64,000 bases of DNA from Clostridium sp. (GCA_023664605.1 JAMPFF010000004.1:1-64000); one strand, 5' to 3'; shown: positions 27,267 to 36,845, numbered from the stretch's first letter. Program-made: numbers and translations. The notes: a model not told the origin generated them from the letters alone.

Positions 27267-27911
27267 ATGCAGATAACTATTCGTGAACCGGGAAGCGCAA
27301 TCACTCATTTTATCGCTATGTTATTAGCTGTTTTCGCTTCCACACCGCTCTTGATAAAGGCTGCTGTTTTTGACGGCTATGTTGCCTTTGTAGCAATGAG
27401 TATATTTATGCTCAGTATGATTGCCCTGTATACGGCAAGCACCGTATATCACAGCGTCGTAGTAAAAGACCGCTTTTTGCGCATCTTCCGCAAAATCGAC
27501 CATATGATGATTTTCGTACTCATAGCGGGTTCTTATACGCCGGTCTGTCTGATCGTATTAGGGGGAAAATCAGGATATACGCTGTTAGCAGTCGTATGGG
27601 CTATCGCTATTGCCGGTATGGTGATTAAGGCATTATGGATTACCTGCCCGAAATGGTTTTCTTCTACTATTTATATCGCTATGGGATGGGTCTGTCTCGG
27701 CGTTTTCGGACAGTTGTGGAACACGCTGCCGCACAGCGCTTTTCTCTGGCTGCTTGCCGGAGGCGTCATTTATACGATAGGCGGCGTTATTTATGCGTTA
27801 AAACTGCCCATCTTTAACAGTAAGCATAAATACTTCGGATCGCATGAGATTTTTCATCTGTTTGTAATGGGCGGAAGTATGTGTCATTTCATTTTTATGT
27901 ACCTAGTTTAG
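27267..27911 (+). CDS. Hemolysin III family membrane protein (YqfA/PAQR-like)
   Basis: A 214-residue protein with seven predicted membrane spans, of the hemolysin III/progestin-adipoQ receptor superfamily. Family marks are the early EPGSAITHFIAM, the conserved STVYHS, IDHMMIFVLIAGSYTPVCL and the final SHEIFHLFVMGGSMCHF. The His and Asp of these motifs form the putative metal site. Biological role in bacteria is poorly defined; links to membrane fluidity have been proposed for the superfamily. The ATG at 27267 is preceded by AAGGAGG with eight-base spacing, so the in-frame ATG 14 codons upstream is not used. The structured repeat copy 1 begins at its stop codon. Confidence 0.9.
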   Translation: MQITIREPGSAITHFIAMLLAVFASTPLLIKAAVFDGYVAFVAMSIFMLSMIALYTASTVYHSVVVKDRFLRIFRKIDHMMIFVLIAGSYTPVCLIVLGGKSGYTLLAVVWAIAIAGMVIKALWITCPKWFSSTIYIAMGWVCLGVFGQLWNTLPHSAFLWLLAGGVIYTIGGVIYALKLPIFNSKHKYFGSHEIFHLFVMGGSMCHFIFMYLV

Positions 27912-28024
27912 TGTGAAGAGAAGTTCTAAAGCTCACACCAGTGGGTGTCTCGCTAAGAACTTCTACGATTTGCTACGCAAATCTTCTTCACACCGAAGAA
28001 TGCCTAAGTATAGGCATTCTTCTT
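27911..28024 (+). repeat. Four-stem structured repeat, copy 1
   Basis: Starts at the hemolysin III stop. Outer stem GTGTGAAGA (27911) with TCTTCACAC (27985-27993). Inside it, stem GAAGTTCT/AGAACTTC encloses a small hairpin ACACC/GGTGT, and next to it is hairpin GATTTGC-TAC-GCAAATC (27967-27983). A 12-pair hairpin GAAGAATGCCTA/TAGGCATTCTTC (27995-28022) follows. Copy 2 at 32503-32609 keeps all stems with compensatory changes. The last hairpin may act as a terminator for the converging genes. Confidence 0.7.
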
Positions 28025-28038
28025 AAATATATATAAAT

Positions 28039-30138
28039 TTAATCTCCGATTCTGTTTAATGTAAAGTCATCCACAGTTCCCCAGCTTTTTGCGTTACACT
28101 TCATACGCACGCCGATAGTGAGCGTACCGTCGGTAATTTTTATTTCAGGGATTGTAGGCTTCTTCCAATCCGCATAAGTTGTCACTGCAAAAGGTTCTGA
28201 CTGCTCTTCCCCGCCGGTAACCGCATACAATTCCAGTACGGAATCTTCCGACATATCGCCGCCCTGTGCATATGCAAAGAGCTGATAAGTTCCGGGTTCC
28301 AAATCCGTAAATTCCTGTTCGATGGCAAATTCCATGTCGGAATTTTCCGACCAGAAATGGAATGCCGTCTCTCCGGTATAAGCGTCATCCGCCTTTCTCT
28401 GGAAGTCCGTCGGATTGTTTTCTCCCTCATACGTCACTTTCCACATAGATGTGTCTGCGTCTTCAAAACTCGGATTTTTCGCATGATTGAGCATTACCAC
28501 TTCCATATGGCAGGTAACGGGAGTGCCATCTTCTACCGTGCCCGTAATATCATAAGTACCGCCGACACTGGTATCGATTGCGGCAATCTGCGCCTCATCC
28601 CATGTGACGTCAACCTGCGTATTAGCCGAACGATCATTATAAATCACATCCACTTTCTGCGGAAGTTCGAGCGTGCCGCCGACGTCGCAGGAAGCGTAAA
28701 GTTCAGGAATAGAATCAATCGCTAACGGCGCCGTAGCGCCATATTTTAAGTATTTGAATACATTTAAAGAAGCAAGCGGATAACCGTCAAAATCAAACAT
28801 CGCCTGATTATCCCATGAACAGCCTCCATAATATAAACCGGCGTCATCCGGGTCATAATCCGCCGCATAGCTGCTCGCCCAGCCGCTTCCGTATTGTTCC
28901 CATATTTGAGAGTTATCCTGTGTTGCTTTACCTACCGGAATCCATGTTCCTTCCCAGTAGAAAATACCGATGACGCCGACGTCATTTGCCGCCTCGCAGA
29001 TATCACGAATCATTGTCGCCTGGCTCTGCACGCTTGCCGCATACCCTTCCGTCAAATCGTCCGTACCGTGCAAGCTGTTTTCGCAGCCGTCCCCATCTTC
29101 AGCCGTATAGCAATAAGACGTTTCCGCAATCATTACCTTTTTACCGTATTTGTCCTGAATGTTCTTAGCCACAGCCTGCATATTCTCATTCGTGCCATCC
29201 CAGAACGGATAATAGGATAAACCGAAAATATCATAATCGATGCCGTGGTTCATCAGATTGCGGGCAATCGTATTGATGCCGTCCGCATCTTCAATATTGG
29301 TATAATGTACGACAATCTGAATATCTTTCCCATAGCTTTCCGAAATTTCACGGACGGCTTTACTTCCTGCAGTCAAAAGGTTCATGACTACGGGAACAAG
29401 CGTCTCGCCAGCCATACCGTTATTAATTTCATTTCCAATCTGCACCATTCCCACATCTACGCCCGCGTTCAGAATCTCCGTGAGGCTTTCCTTGGTAAAG
29501 TCATAGAGCGCGTCGCATTTTTCTTCGGCGCTCATCCCCTCCCATGCCTTAGGCGTAAGCTGTCTTTTCGGATCCGCCCAGAAATCAGAATAATGAAAAT
29601 CAATACATACTTTCATGCCGTACTTGGTTGCGCGTTTTCCCAGTTCTATTGCCGTTGCGACGTCATTATTACCGCCGCCGTAGCCGTTGCCGTTTTCATC
29701 ATAGGGGTCGTTCCAGACACGGATGCGGATATAATTGACGCCGGACTGCGCCAATGTCTTAAAAACATCCTGCTCTTCCCCGTCATAGTTATAATATTTC
29801 ACGCCGCTGTTTTCTTCCACAAGCACGGCTGACGCATCCATGCCGCGGATAAAGTCGTCCGAAATATCCGCAATCGGTTCCAGATAGATTTCCGATTCCT
29901 CCGGACCGTCCGGCAGTGAAAATGTCTCTACGCCGTCTACGCCACTTCCCGTTTCATTTTCCGTGCTGTTTGCCGCTTCGCTTTCCGTGCTGTTTACCGT
30001 TTCACTTTCCGTAGTGTCTGCCGCCGCGCTTTCTGCGCTGTTGTCCGCGCCGTTTTCTGCTCCACACCCTGATAAAGCAGTGAAACAGAGACTTCCGCTG
30101 ATACACAAAACCAGTAATTTTGTACCAAATCTCTTCAT
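28039..30138 (-). CDS. Arabinogalactan endo-beta-1,4-galactanase lipoprotein (GH53)
   Basis: Cuts beta-1,4-galactan side chains of pectin outside the cell. The 699-residue product has a lipoprotein signal ending in ALSGC, a Ser/Thr/Glu-rich linker with repeats such as TESETVNSTESEAANSTENE, and a GH53 barrel. The barrel carries GMDASAVLVEENSG, VNYIRIRVWNDP, DFHYSDFWADP, the acid/base QIGNEINNG and the nucleophile region MIAETSYCYTAEDG. Downstream are an Ig-like domain (VDVIYNDRSANTQVDVTWDE) and a C-terminal carbohydrate-binding module starting NPSFED, of the CBM61 kind. It is divergent from an AraC regulator that probably controls it. Confidence 0.93.
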   Translation of the reverse strand: MKRFGTKLLVLCISGSLCFTALSGCGAENGADNSAESAAADTTESETVNSTESEAANSTENETGSGVDGVETFSLPDGPEESEIYLEPIADISDDFIRGMDASAVLVEENSGVKYYNYDGEEQDVFKTLAQSGVNYIRIRVWNDPYDENGNGYGGGNNDVATAIELGKRATKYGMKVCIDFHYSDFWADPKRQLTPKAWEGMSAEEKCDALYDFTKESLTEILNAGVDVGMVQIGNEINNGMAGETLVPVVMNLLTAGSKAVREISESYGKDIQIVVHYTNIEDADGINTIARNLMNHGIDYDIFGLSYYPFWDGTNENMQAVAKNIQDKYGKKVMIAETSYCYTAEDGDGCENSLHGTDDLTEGYAASVQSQATMIRDICEAANDVGVIGIFYWEGTWIPVGKATQDNSQIWEQYGSGWASSYAADYDPDDAGLYYGGCSWDNQAMFDFDGYPLASLNVFKYLKYGATAPLAIDSIPELYASCDVGGTLELPQKVDVIYNDRSANTQVDVTWDEAQIAAIDTSVGGTYDITGTVEDGTPVTCHMEVVMLNHAKNPSFEDADTSMWKVTYEGENNPTDFQRKADDAYTGETAFHFWSENSDMEFAIEQEFTDLEPGTYQLFAYAQGGDMSEDSVLELYAVTGGEEQSEPFAVTTYADWKKPTIPEIKITDGTLTIGVRMKCNAKSWGTVDDFTLNRIGD

Positions 30139-30301
30139 TGTACTTTTCCTCCCTTTTCTTTACAGCTCATGAACTCTTTACTTTCCTGCCTGTTTTCCTT
30201 ATAATTATAGAAAATCAGCATATTACACAACAATATCACAAAACGACTTGAGCAGTTCCCATTTGTATCATATTCGGGAATACTATATAGACGGAGCGCC
30301 T

Positions 30302-31378
30302 ATGAAAAAAGATACCACATTAACTATGTTAGAAGCGCTGGACAGCAGTGATTCTTCTATCAAAATCCAAAACGGAGAAAGCGATTTCAGCCGTTTTTAC
30401 TGCATGAATGTACCGTTTCAACTCACGTTGGAATATTGTAACGGTTCTAAACCGGACGATTATGTCAATATTGTGACAATGTCATCCACAAAAGCCGTTT
30501 TGTATCAGGAACCGCTCTCCGGCAAAAATGACCCCTATAAGAAAAATGCGCCGCATTTACATGATTTTTTTGAATTTGTGATTGTACTGGAAGGAAATAT
30601 GATACAGAAAATCGAGGGAAAAGAATATCTCTACACCGCAGGCTCCTGCTGCCTGATAAACCGCAGTCTGCGCCATATGGAGCATTATACGTCCCGGTGC
30701 AGAGTTTTATATATCGGTATGTCCCCCGATTTTATTACAGAGCTGTTTGCCTCCGCACATAATTCCTCTTTTGTACACGAAAGAGAAATTTATCACAGCG
30801 AGCTTTATCAATTTATTGCCTCCGATTTGGAAAATCCCGGAAAACGCGCTTACCTCGACTTTATTCCCGCTTACCAGAATCATCTTCATGCCAGGCATCT
30901 GCACGGCATGGCGCAAGCCATGATACAGACGCTTCTTTGTCCTAAATTTGGCGCTTCTTATCAAATTTACGGACAGTTGTGCGCCCTTTTGTCATATTTA
31001 TCATCACCAAATTATTATCACTGCACCAATATCCGTCTGGATACGAACAGCGATTTTCTGCTCTTTGCGCGCATTACCCGGCTTTTTGAAGAAAGCGACG
31101 GGCGCATGACGCGCACACAGCTTGAACAATTCCTAAATTACAGCGGCGACTATTTAAACCGCATCGTCAACAAATTTACCGATATGTGCCTTTATGATTA
31201 CGGTATGACTTTCTGCCTGAAAAAAGCGGCACAGCGTCTAACGGAAACTAACGAATCCATCAGCGCCATAGCCGCCGGATTAAAATTTACAAACCGTACG
31301 CATTTTTACGCTTTATTTAAGGAAAAATACGGAGTTACACCAAAAGAGTACCGCAAAACCCACAAAAACTCTTTTTAA
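30302..31378 (+). CDS. AraC-family transcriptional regulator
   Basis: A 358-residue regulator. The N-terminal cupin-like sensor domain has [20 protein letters not shown]; the C-terminal 100 residues form the double helix-turn-helix ([38 protein letters not shown]; ending [18 protein letters not shown]). It lies divergent from the GH53 galactanase gene, so galactan-derived sugars are the natural guess for its signal. The frame is open to a TTG 18 codons upstream, but the ATG at 30302 with GGAG five to six bases before it is a more likely start. Its stop overlaps the galE stop by four bases on the other strand. Confidence 0.9.
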   Translation: MKKDTTLTMLEALDSSDSSIKIQNGESDFSRFYCMNVPFQLTLEYCNGSKPDDYVNIVTMSSTKAVLYQEPLSGKNDPYKKNAPHLHDFFEFVIVLEGNMIQKIEGKEYLYTAGSCCLINRSLRHMEHYTSRCRVLYIGMSPDFITELFASAHNSSFVHEREIYHSELYQFIASDLENPGKRAYLDFIPAYQNHLHARHLHGMAQAMIQTLLCPKFGASYQIYGQLCALLSYLSSPNYYHCTNIRLDTNSDFLLFARITRLFEESDGRMTRTQLEQFLNYSGDYLNRIVNKFTDMCLYDYGMTFCLKKAAQRLTETNESISAIAAGLKFTNRTHFYALFKEKYGVTPKEYRKTHKNSF

Positions 31379-32391
31379 TCCTCATACCCGTTCGGGTTAT
31401 TGCTCTGCCATCTCCAGGAATCGGCGCACATTTCTTTGATGCCGTACTTTGCTTCCCAGCCGAGTTCCTTTTTTGCTTTTTCCGCATTGGAATAGCAAGT
31501 CGCGATATCGCCGGGACGTCTGTCCTTAATCACATACGGAATCTTGACGCCGGTAGCTTCCTCGAAGTTTTTCACGATATCTAAAACGCTGTAGCCTGTA
31601 CCCGTACCGAGATTGTAAATACAAAGTCCCGCTTTTTCCTCGATTTTTTTCAGGGCTTTTACATGACCGAGCGCCAAATCCACCACATGGATATAGTCGC
31701 GCACGCCCGTTCCGTCAGGTGTATCATAATCGTTGCCAAATACGCCGAGTTCTTTTAACTTGCCAACGGCTACCTGTGTAATATAGGGCATTAAGTTATT
31801 CGGAATGCCATTCGGATTTTCGCCGATTGTACCGCTCTGATGCGCGCCTATCGGGTTAAAATAACGCAGTAAAATAACGTTCCATTCCGGGTCTGCTTTC
31901 TGCATATCGGAAAGAATCTGCTCTAACATGGACTTTGTCCATCCGTACGGATTTGTGCATTGTCCTTTCGGGCATTCCTCCGTAATCGGAATCACTGCGG
32001 GGTCGCCGTACACGGTTGCCGAAGAGGAAAAAATAATATTCTTTACATTATGTTTTCTCATTACATCCACTAATGTCAACGTGCCTGCAATATTATTTTC
32101 ATAGTATTCCCATGGTTTTGCTACGGATTCACCGACCGCCTTAAGCCCAGCGAAATGGATACAGGAATCTATCTTTTCTTTCTGAAATACATTTTCCAAA
32201 GCCTCCCTGTCCAAAATATCCGCACGATAGAATGTTACCGGCTTACCGGTGATTTTTTCTACTCTCTGCAATGATTTTTCGCTGGAATTGGATAAATTAT
32301 CCACTACGACTACGTCATATCCTGCATTCTGTAATTCCACCACTGTGTGGGAACCGATATATCCCGCTCCGCCTGTTACTAAAATTGCCAT
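31375..32391 (-). CDS. galE: UDP-glucose 4-epimerase
   Basis: Interconverts UDP-galactose and UDP-glucose in the Leloir pathway and supplies UDP-galactose for glycans. The 338-residue short-chain dehydrogenase begins [18 protein letters not shown] (GxxGxxG NAD motif). It has the catalytic Ser-Ser region [12 protein letters not shown] and the YxxxK pair in [14 protein letters not shown], and the family segment [13 protein letters not shown]. Full length. It is downstream of the UDP-sugar pyrophosphorylase, separated by structured repeat copy 2, and near the galactanase gene, consistent with galactose use. Confidence 0.96.
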   Translation of the reverse strand: MAILVTGGAGYIGSHTVVELQNAGYDVVVVDNLSNSSEKSLQRVEKITGKPVTFYRADILDREALENVFQKEKIDSCIHFAGLKAVGESVAKPWEYYENNIAGTLTLVDVMRKHNVKNIIFSSSATVYGDPAVIPITEECPKGQCTNPYGWTKSMLEQILSDMQKADPEWNVILLRYFNPIGAHQSGTIGENPNGIPNNLMPYITQVAVGKLKELGVFGNDYDTPDGTGVRDYIHVVDLALGHVKALKKIEEKAGLCIYNLGTGTGYSVLDIVKNFEEATGVKIPYVIKDRRPGDIATCYSNAEKAKKELGWEAKYGIKEMCADSWRWQSNNPNGYED

Positions 32392-32502
32392 AAAAGCGCC
32401 TCCTTATTTTCCGATTTTGTAATCTCTTTCTTTTCTTATTCTACCCTCGTTTTTACTTTTTCATCAAGCATGGAATGTTGGGCAAATCTGTCAAAATGTT
32501 AA

Positions 32503-32609
32503 ATATGAAGAGAAGTTCTAAGACTCACAGCAAAGGCTGTTTCGTCAAGAACTTCTATGGTTCGCAATGCGAACCCTCTTCATATGAAAGAATCGCTAAC
32601 GCGATTCTT
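32503..32609 (+). repeat. Four-stem structured repeat, copy 2
   Basis: Same architecture as 27911-28024. Outer stem ATATGAAGAG (32503) / CTCTTCATAT (32576-32585). Stem GAAGTTCT / AGAACTTC encloses ACAGC/GCTGT. Hairpin GGTTCGC-AAT-GCGAACC (32559-32575). Final hairpin AAGAATCGC/GCGATTCTT (32588-32609). The loops and paired bases differ from copy 1 but pairing is kept. Lies between galE and the pyrophosphorylase gene. Confidence 0.7.
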
Positions 32610-32629
32610 CCTGCAATCTCTCACTACAT

Positions 32630-33856
32630 TTATAATTCTATGCCGTTTTCTTTGCATAGCGCCCGTGCGCTCTCTACGGAATCAACGCCCGTCTTATTCT
32701 TAATCGGTGCAAATTCGTAGTTTCTCTCCACCTCATAAGGCAGACAGGAGTTAAGTTCGTGAATCATATCCAGAACAAGCTGCTCATATTTATAGCCGTT
32801 CGGTTCTTCGGGTTTTACCGCATTGCCGTTTTTATCCAGACAGGGAATCTTCTTCTCCACGATATGGAGCGGCAGCTTTTTCGCTGCGATTTCCTCCAGG
32901 GCTTTTTCCCGGAACAGATAATTGAGGATAACGCCAAAGCTGTACGCCGGGTCGCCGTTTTCGTCCTTGGCATTCATCAACTCTTCTGTCAGCTCGTAAT
33001 ATTCTACGATAGACGGTCTGCCATCCTCTAAACACATCACGCCGATTCTTTCGTCCGGCGTGTTTTTACGAACCACCTTAGCGCCGACGTCGCTGTCCGT
33101 CTGAATCGTTGCACCGACAAAACAGGGGTCTGCGATTCTCTGCAGCACATTATCCACTGCAAAAACATTCAGCCATTCGATTCCCGCCTCATGAATTTTA
33201 TCTACAACGCCCCATTTCATCATGGACGAAAACCAGCCTCCGTTGCCATTCGGCGAAGTGGATATTTTACTTTTTTCCTCCAAATATACTTTACCGTCGT
33301 AGTCGGTTGCGGGAGCCATCTCCTGCATAAAGAAAGTAACGTATTCCGGACGGTAGCCGAAGTAATTTTTCTCTTTAAAAAATTTCGTCGTTGCCTCATG
33401 GTTCTTATCGCTCGTCATAACGAACAAATGAATCCATGTGTCCGCCGCACGAACCACGTCCAGAAGATTCTCGATGAGCCGCTGGAAAATGAAAACCTCT
33501 TTCGTCAAGCCGATATTATAAACGCCTTTCGGCGCATCGGAACCAAGTCTTGTACCCATGCCGCCCGCCAGTAAAACGGCGCCTACTTTTCCCGCCCGAA
33601 TCGCTTCCATGCCAACCTTTGTAAATTCTTCTTTTCTTTCCTGAATCTCTTTTAGCTGCATCGCCGACAGCGGCGTGATTTTCCCCTTTTGGTTCAATTC
33701 CTCTTTATGCTTGCAGGAATCCGTCACCGACAAATCAATATCCTCTATCTGTGCCAAAAGGCTTTCCTGCTCTTTTGCCGTCAGCTCGTCATAGTATTGT
33801 AACAGATGAAGCTGTCCGTATTTTTCTAATTTTTTATAGGCTTCCTTATAGTTCAT
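32630..33856 (-). CDS. UDP-sugar pyrophosphorylase, UDPGP type 1 family
   Basis: A 408-residue nucleotidyltransferase of the eukaryotic-like UDPGP family: joins UTP to a hexose 1-phosphate (glucose, galactose or N-acetylhexosamine). The nucleotide-binding signature is LLAGGMGTRLGSDAPKG; later segments are PNGNGGWFSSMM, LNVFAVDNVLQRIADP and VVRKNTPDERIGVMC. The sugar-binding segment resembles the N-acetylhexosamine/UTP-glucose members, but specificity cannot be read with certainty. The frame extends 36 codons upstream, but the ATG at 33856 has GGAG six bases before it. Together with galE it would feed galactose from galactan into UDP-sugars. Confidence 0.88.
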   Translation of the reverse strand: MNYKEAYKKLEKYGQLHLLQYYDELTAKEQESLLAQIEDIDLSVTDSCKHKEELNQKGKITPLSAMQLKEIQERKEEFTKVGMEAIRAGKVGAVLLAGGMGTRLGSDAPKGVYNIGLTKEVFIFQRLIENLLDVVRAADTWIHLFVMTSDKNHEATTKFFKEKNYFGYRPEYVTFFMQEMAPATDYDGKVYLEEKSKISTSPNGNGGWFSSMMKWGVVDKIHEAGIEWLNVFAVDNVLQRIADPCFVGATIQTDSDVGAKVVRKNTPDERIGVMCLEDGRPSIVEYYELTEELMNAKDENGDPAYSFGVILNYLFREKALEEIAAKKLPLHIVEKKIPCLDKNGNAVKPEEPNGYKYEQLVLDMIHELNSCLPYEVERNYEFAPIKNKTGVDSVESARALCKENGIEL

Positions 33857-34025
33857 GTTCGTCTCCATTTCTGCACCATAGTGCGTATCATATCTGCTAA
33901 AAGCGGTTTGTGCATTATTTAAATTTGGGGTGGCATAGCGCCGCCTGTGGTAGTATTTTAACACAAATGACGGTGAGACTCAATGGCGGGAGGGGATTCT
34001 GGCTGCTGCAAAATTAAATTTATAA

Positions 34026-34097
34026 ACTACTCCAGTAGTATTGACATTCTCTTTCATCTGCGGTATGATATGTTTACAGTTAAACTACTGTAGTAGT
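34026..34097 (+). promoter_or_regulatory. BlaI-type operators and promoter of the blaI-blaR1-like operon
   Basis: Two palindromes, ACTACT-CC-AGTAGT (34026-34039) and ACTACT-GT-AGTAGT (34084-34097), flank a near-consensus promoter: TTGACA (34041-34046), a 17-base spacer and TATGAT (34064-34069). A dimeric repressor on either site would block polymerase. Such TACT/AGTA palindromes match BlaI/MecI operators in design, with family-specific base differences. Confidence 0.75.
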
Positions 34098-34120
34098 GCG
34101 GATGAAAGGAGAATATTATC

Positions 34121-34480
34121 ATGGGCATAAAACTGTTTGATTCAGAGTTAAAAATCATGGGAGTGCTCTGGCGGGAGGGCGACACTACCGCGAAACGCAT
34201 TTCAGACATCCTGAAAGAAGAAGTCGGCTGGAACATGAACACCACCTATACTTTAATTAAAAGATGTATCAAAAAAGGCGCAATCGAGCGCAGCGAACCC
34301 AATTTTATGTGCCACGCGCTCATCCCGAAAGAGGAAGTGCAGGAAGCGGAAACAAACGAATTAATCGATAAAATCTATGACGGTTCCGCCGACAAACTAT
34401 TTGCGGCGCTTCTTAGCAGGAAAAAACTTTCCGCCGAACAGATTGACAAACTGAAACAGATTGTCGGGGAATTGGAATAA
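34121..34480 (+). CDS. BlaI/MecI-family repressor
   Basis: A 119-residue winged-helix repressor of the BlaI/MecI/CopY family. DNA-binding helices lie in LKIMGVLWREGDTTAKRISD and the wing in GWNMNTTYTLIKRCIKKGAI. The C-terminal dimer helices contain the region normally cut after antirepressor signalling (ALLSRKKLSAEQ). In known systems a partner M56 membrane protease triggers its inactivation, and such a gene follows directly. It presumably autoregulates through the two ACTACT-N2-AGTAGT palindromes upstream. AAAGGAG precedes the start. Confidence 0.93.
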   Translation: MGIKLFDSELKIMGVLWREGDTTAKRISDILKEEVGWNMNTTYTLIKRCIKKGAIERSEPNFMCHALIPKEEVQEAETNELIDKIYDGSADKLFAALLSRKKLSAEQIDKLKQIVGELE

Positions 34481-34511
34481 AATGTTATGCACAAAAAGGA
34501 GGCTTATATTT

Positions 34512-36785
34512 ATGAGTTTACTGCAAATGAGTTTTTCCGGGGCGGTTCTTATTATTGCCGTCATCGTTATCCGCACGTTTACGCTTCATAAATTACCCAA
34601 AACCACGTTTTTAATTTTATGGTGGATTGCCTTGGTAAGACTGCTGATACCGTTTTCCATCCCCTCCACGTTAAGCGTGTATTCTTTTATCCGGACGGAC
34701 GCGGCTGCCTATACGCCGTATGACTCCGTAAAAGAAACGACGTACCAACCGGCAGATATGCTCATGAACGAGGCGACAGATGCACCCGCAAAAGAAGCCA
34801 TAACCGCACCGGATATATTGAAAAACATTTCTCCCTGGACGCTTGTCCGGCTCGTGGGAACGGCGGTCTGTATGCTATTTTTCACCGTATCATACTGCCG
34901 CTGCCGTTTTGAATTTCAAACCTCCCTACCCGTTCAAAATGATTTTGTAAAACACTGGCTGGATACGCATTCTCTGCGCCGCTTTATCCGCATTAGAGAA
35001 TCCGACCGCATTTTAACGCCCTTGACATACGGTATTGTAAAACCCGTTATTTTATTGCCAAAGAAAACCAACTGGGAAAATACAGTGCAGCTTCAATATA
35101 TACTCTTACATGAATATATTCATATCCGGCGTTTGGACGCCCTGACAAAACTGCTTATCGCCTCCACGCTCTGCATTCACTGGTTCAACCCGCTTGTGTG
35201 GGTAATGTATTTTCTTTTTAACAGGGATATGGAACTGGCTTGTGACGAAAGTGTACTGCACCGCCTTGATGAAACGTCGAAGTCCGCCTATGCTTTTATG
35301 CTTATCGGTATGGAGGAACAGAAAAACGCTTTTATGCCGTTTTGCAACAATTTTAATAAAAATGCTGCCGAAGAAAGGATTACTGCAATTATGAAAATTA
35401 AAAAAACATCCCTGTCCGCGATTCTTATCGCCGCCGCGCTTATTATTTTTACAACAACTGCTTTTGCTACTTCCGCAGCCAATAGACCTGCCCCGTCACA
35501 ACTTGAAAAAAGTATGAGCGGCTCTTCTGATACCGCTTTTTCGGAGGATGACTTTGATAAACTGCTTTCCCTGCAATTCGACGGTTACAAAGATATGAGT
35601 GTTTCTGAATATCAAAATAAAGTCTGGCAGGTAACCGATACGAAAGAATACAACGACTTATTGGAGCGTTTTTTCACAGATGAAAGACTCTATTCTATTT
35701 ATGAAACGAAAGAGGGTACCGACAGCATGGAAACGGCTTACTTTCTATATAATATACTGTCGCCGCTGACTGCCGAAAACTGGTCGTCGAGAATTTTTGG
35801 CGGCTACGCCATATCGGAACCCGCCCAGACAAAATATCCTGATGCGGCGGATAATGCCAGTCTGGAATATAGCATTACCCTTACTATCTTAGACCCTGAT
35901 TCCCTTACGGTCGGAGAATACGATGCCGCACACTCCGGGCTGGCGTCGGGGCTGGCAGATATCATACAAAGCAAAAATATGGAACAGTTACAAGACGAAG
36001 CCTATATGCAAAAAGCCCTCGCGTCAGAAACCAAACTGCTTATGGAAAAATGGAGTACCGGCAAACTGCAGGCTGACGTAGAGTATTTTTATACCCCGCT
36101 TGTTTTGTCGGACAAGGGCGGTAAAGATACTATTTCTTCTCAAAATAACGAAGCGAAAGCCGAACGCCGCGGCTATCCTAACGGCACTGAAAGCGACTAC
36201 CGTTCTTTATTTGCCTTAAAAACAGCGGATTATCAAAATATGTCCATTGCGGATTTCAATGCGGCATTATTGGCATGGGCGGATGAAAATTATGAACGGA
36301 TAGAACGAATCGACATCGACCGTGCTTTACAGGATTATACCGTCTCTTTATCCGATGAAGAAATGACATTTGTGTCACTCACTGCCTGGGCGTCGGGCAT
36401 GGAAAACGGAGAATATGTCAAAAGCCTTAAAATGTCCGAACCGGAAAAAGACCCTGTCGTCACCATCTATTTCCCCGACAAGATGGAATATGGAAGTGAT
36501 TATCGATTAGCCTACTGCGGCATGGAATACGCTTTTTCCTATCATATTGCCGACAAAGAATCCGTCACCGTCTATGAACGCGACCACTGCGTCGGCGGTA
36601 TGATGAACGCCGTACAGGAATTTTGGGAAAATACCGATATCAACGACGCTCTGGCACTGAGTAAAGAGGACATTATCAAGAGGCTGGAGGAAATTTCGGC
36701 ACAATACAGCAGCGATAAGGTCACCATCAATGTACTGCCAGATAAAGTTTTTTATGAAAGTATGGATGAACGGAATATAGAGTAA
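34512..36785 (+). CDS. BlaR1-like M56 membrane protease with non-penicillin-binding sensor
   Basis: A 757-residue signal transducer. The N-terminal half has four membrane spans with the M56 zinc motif LLHEYIHIRRLDAL and the downstream acidic ligand region DMELACDESVLHR. A further membrane span (SAILIAAALIIFTTTAFATS) places the roughly 430 C-terminal residues outside. That domain is not a penicillin-binding/transpeptidase domain: no SxxK-SxN-KTG set is visible. Instead it has a repeated unit (KLLSLQFDGYKDMSVSEYQ and LFALKTADYQNMSIADFN), so the signal is probably not a beta-lactam. The start at 34512 has AAGGAGG upstream. Co-transcribed with the BlaI gene. Confidence 0.85.
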   Translation: MSLLQMSFSGAVLIIAVIVIRTFTLHKLPKTTFLILWWIALVRLLIPFSIPSTLSVYSFIRTDAAAYTPYDSVKETTYQPADMLMNEATDAPAKEAITAPDILKNISPWTLVRLVGTAVCMLFFTVSYCRCRFEFQTSLPVQNDFVKHWLDTHSLRRFIRIRESDRILTPLTYGIVKPVILLPKKTNWENTVQLQYILLHEYIHIRRLDALTKLLIASTLCIHWFNPLVWVMYFLFNRDMELACDESVLHRLDETSKSAYAFMLIGMEEQKNAFMPFCNNFNKNAAEERITAIMKIKKTSLSAILIAAALIIFTTTAFATSAANRPAPSQLEKSMSGSSDTAFSEDDFDKLLSLQFDGYKDMSVSEYQNKVWQVTDTKEYNDLLERFFTDERLYSIYETKEGTDSMETAYFLYNILSPLTAENWSSRIFGGYAISEPAQTKYPDAADNASLEYSITLTILDPDSLTVGEYDAAHSGLASGLADIIQSKNMEQLQDEAYMQKALASETKLLMEKWSTGKLQADVEYFYTPLVLSDKGGKDTISSQNNEAKAERRGYPNGTESDYRSLFALKTADYQNMSIADFNAALLAWADENYERIERIDIDRALQDYTVSLSDEEMTFVSLTAWASGMENGEYVKSLKMSEPEKDPVVTIYFPDKMEYGSDYRLAYCGMEYAFSYHIADKESVTVYERDHCVGGMMNAVQEFWENTDINDALALSKEDIIKRLEEISAQYSSDKVTINVLPDKVFYESMDERNIE

Positions 36786-36792
36786 AAATATC

Positions 36793-36845
36793 GCCTTGAA
36801 AGATGCGATGCCTGTTTGTTTGGTATAACCTCTTTCAAGGCTTTC
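36793..36845 (+). terminator. Long-loop hairpin after the M56 gene
   Basis: Perfect 11-pair stem GCCTTGAAAGA (36793-36803) with TCTTTCAAGGC (36831-36841), a 27-base loop, then TTTCAT. Probably a terminator, weaker than usual because of the large loop. Confidence 0.5.
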
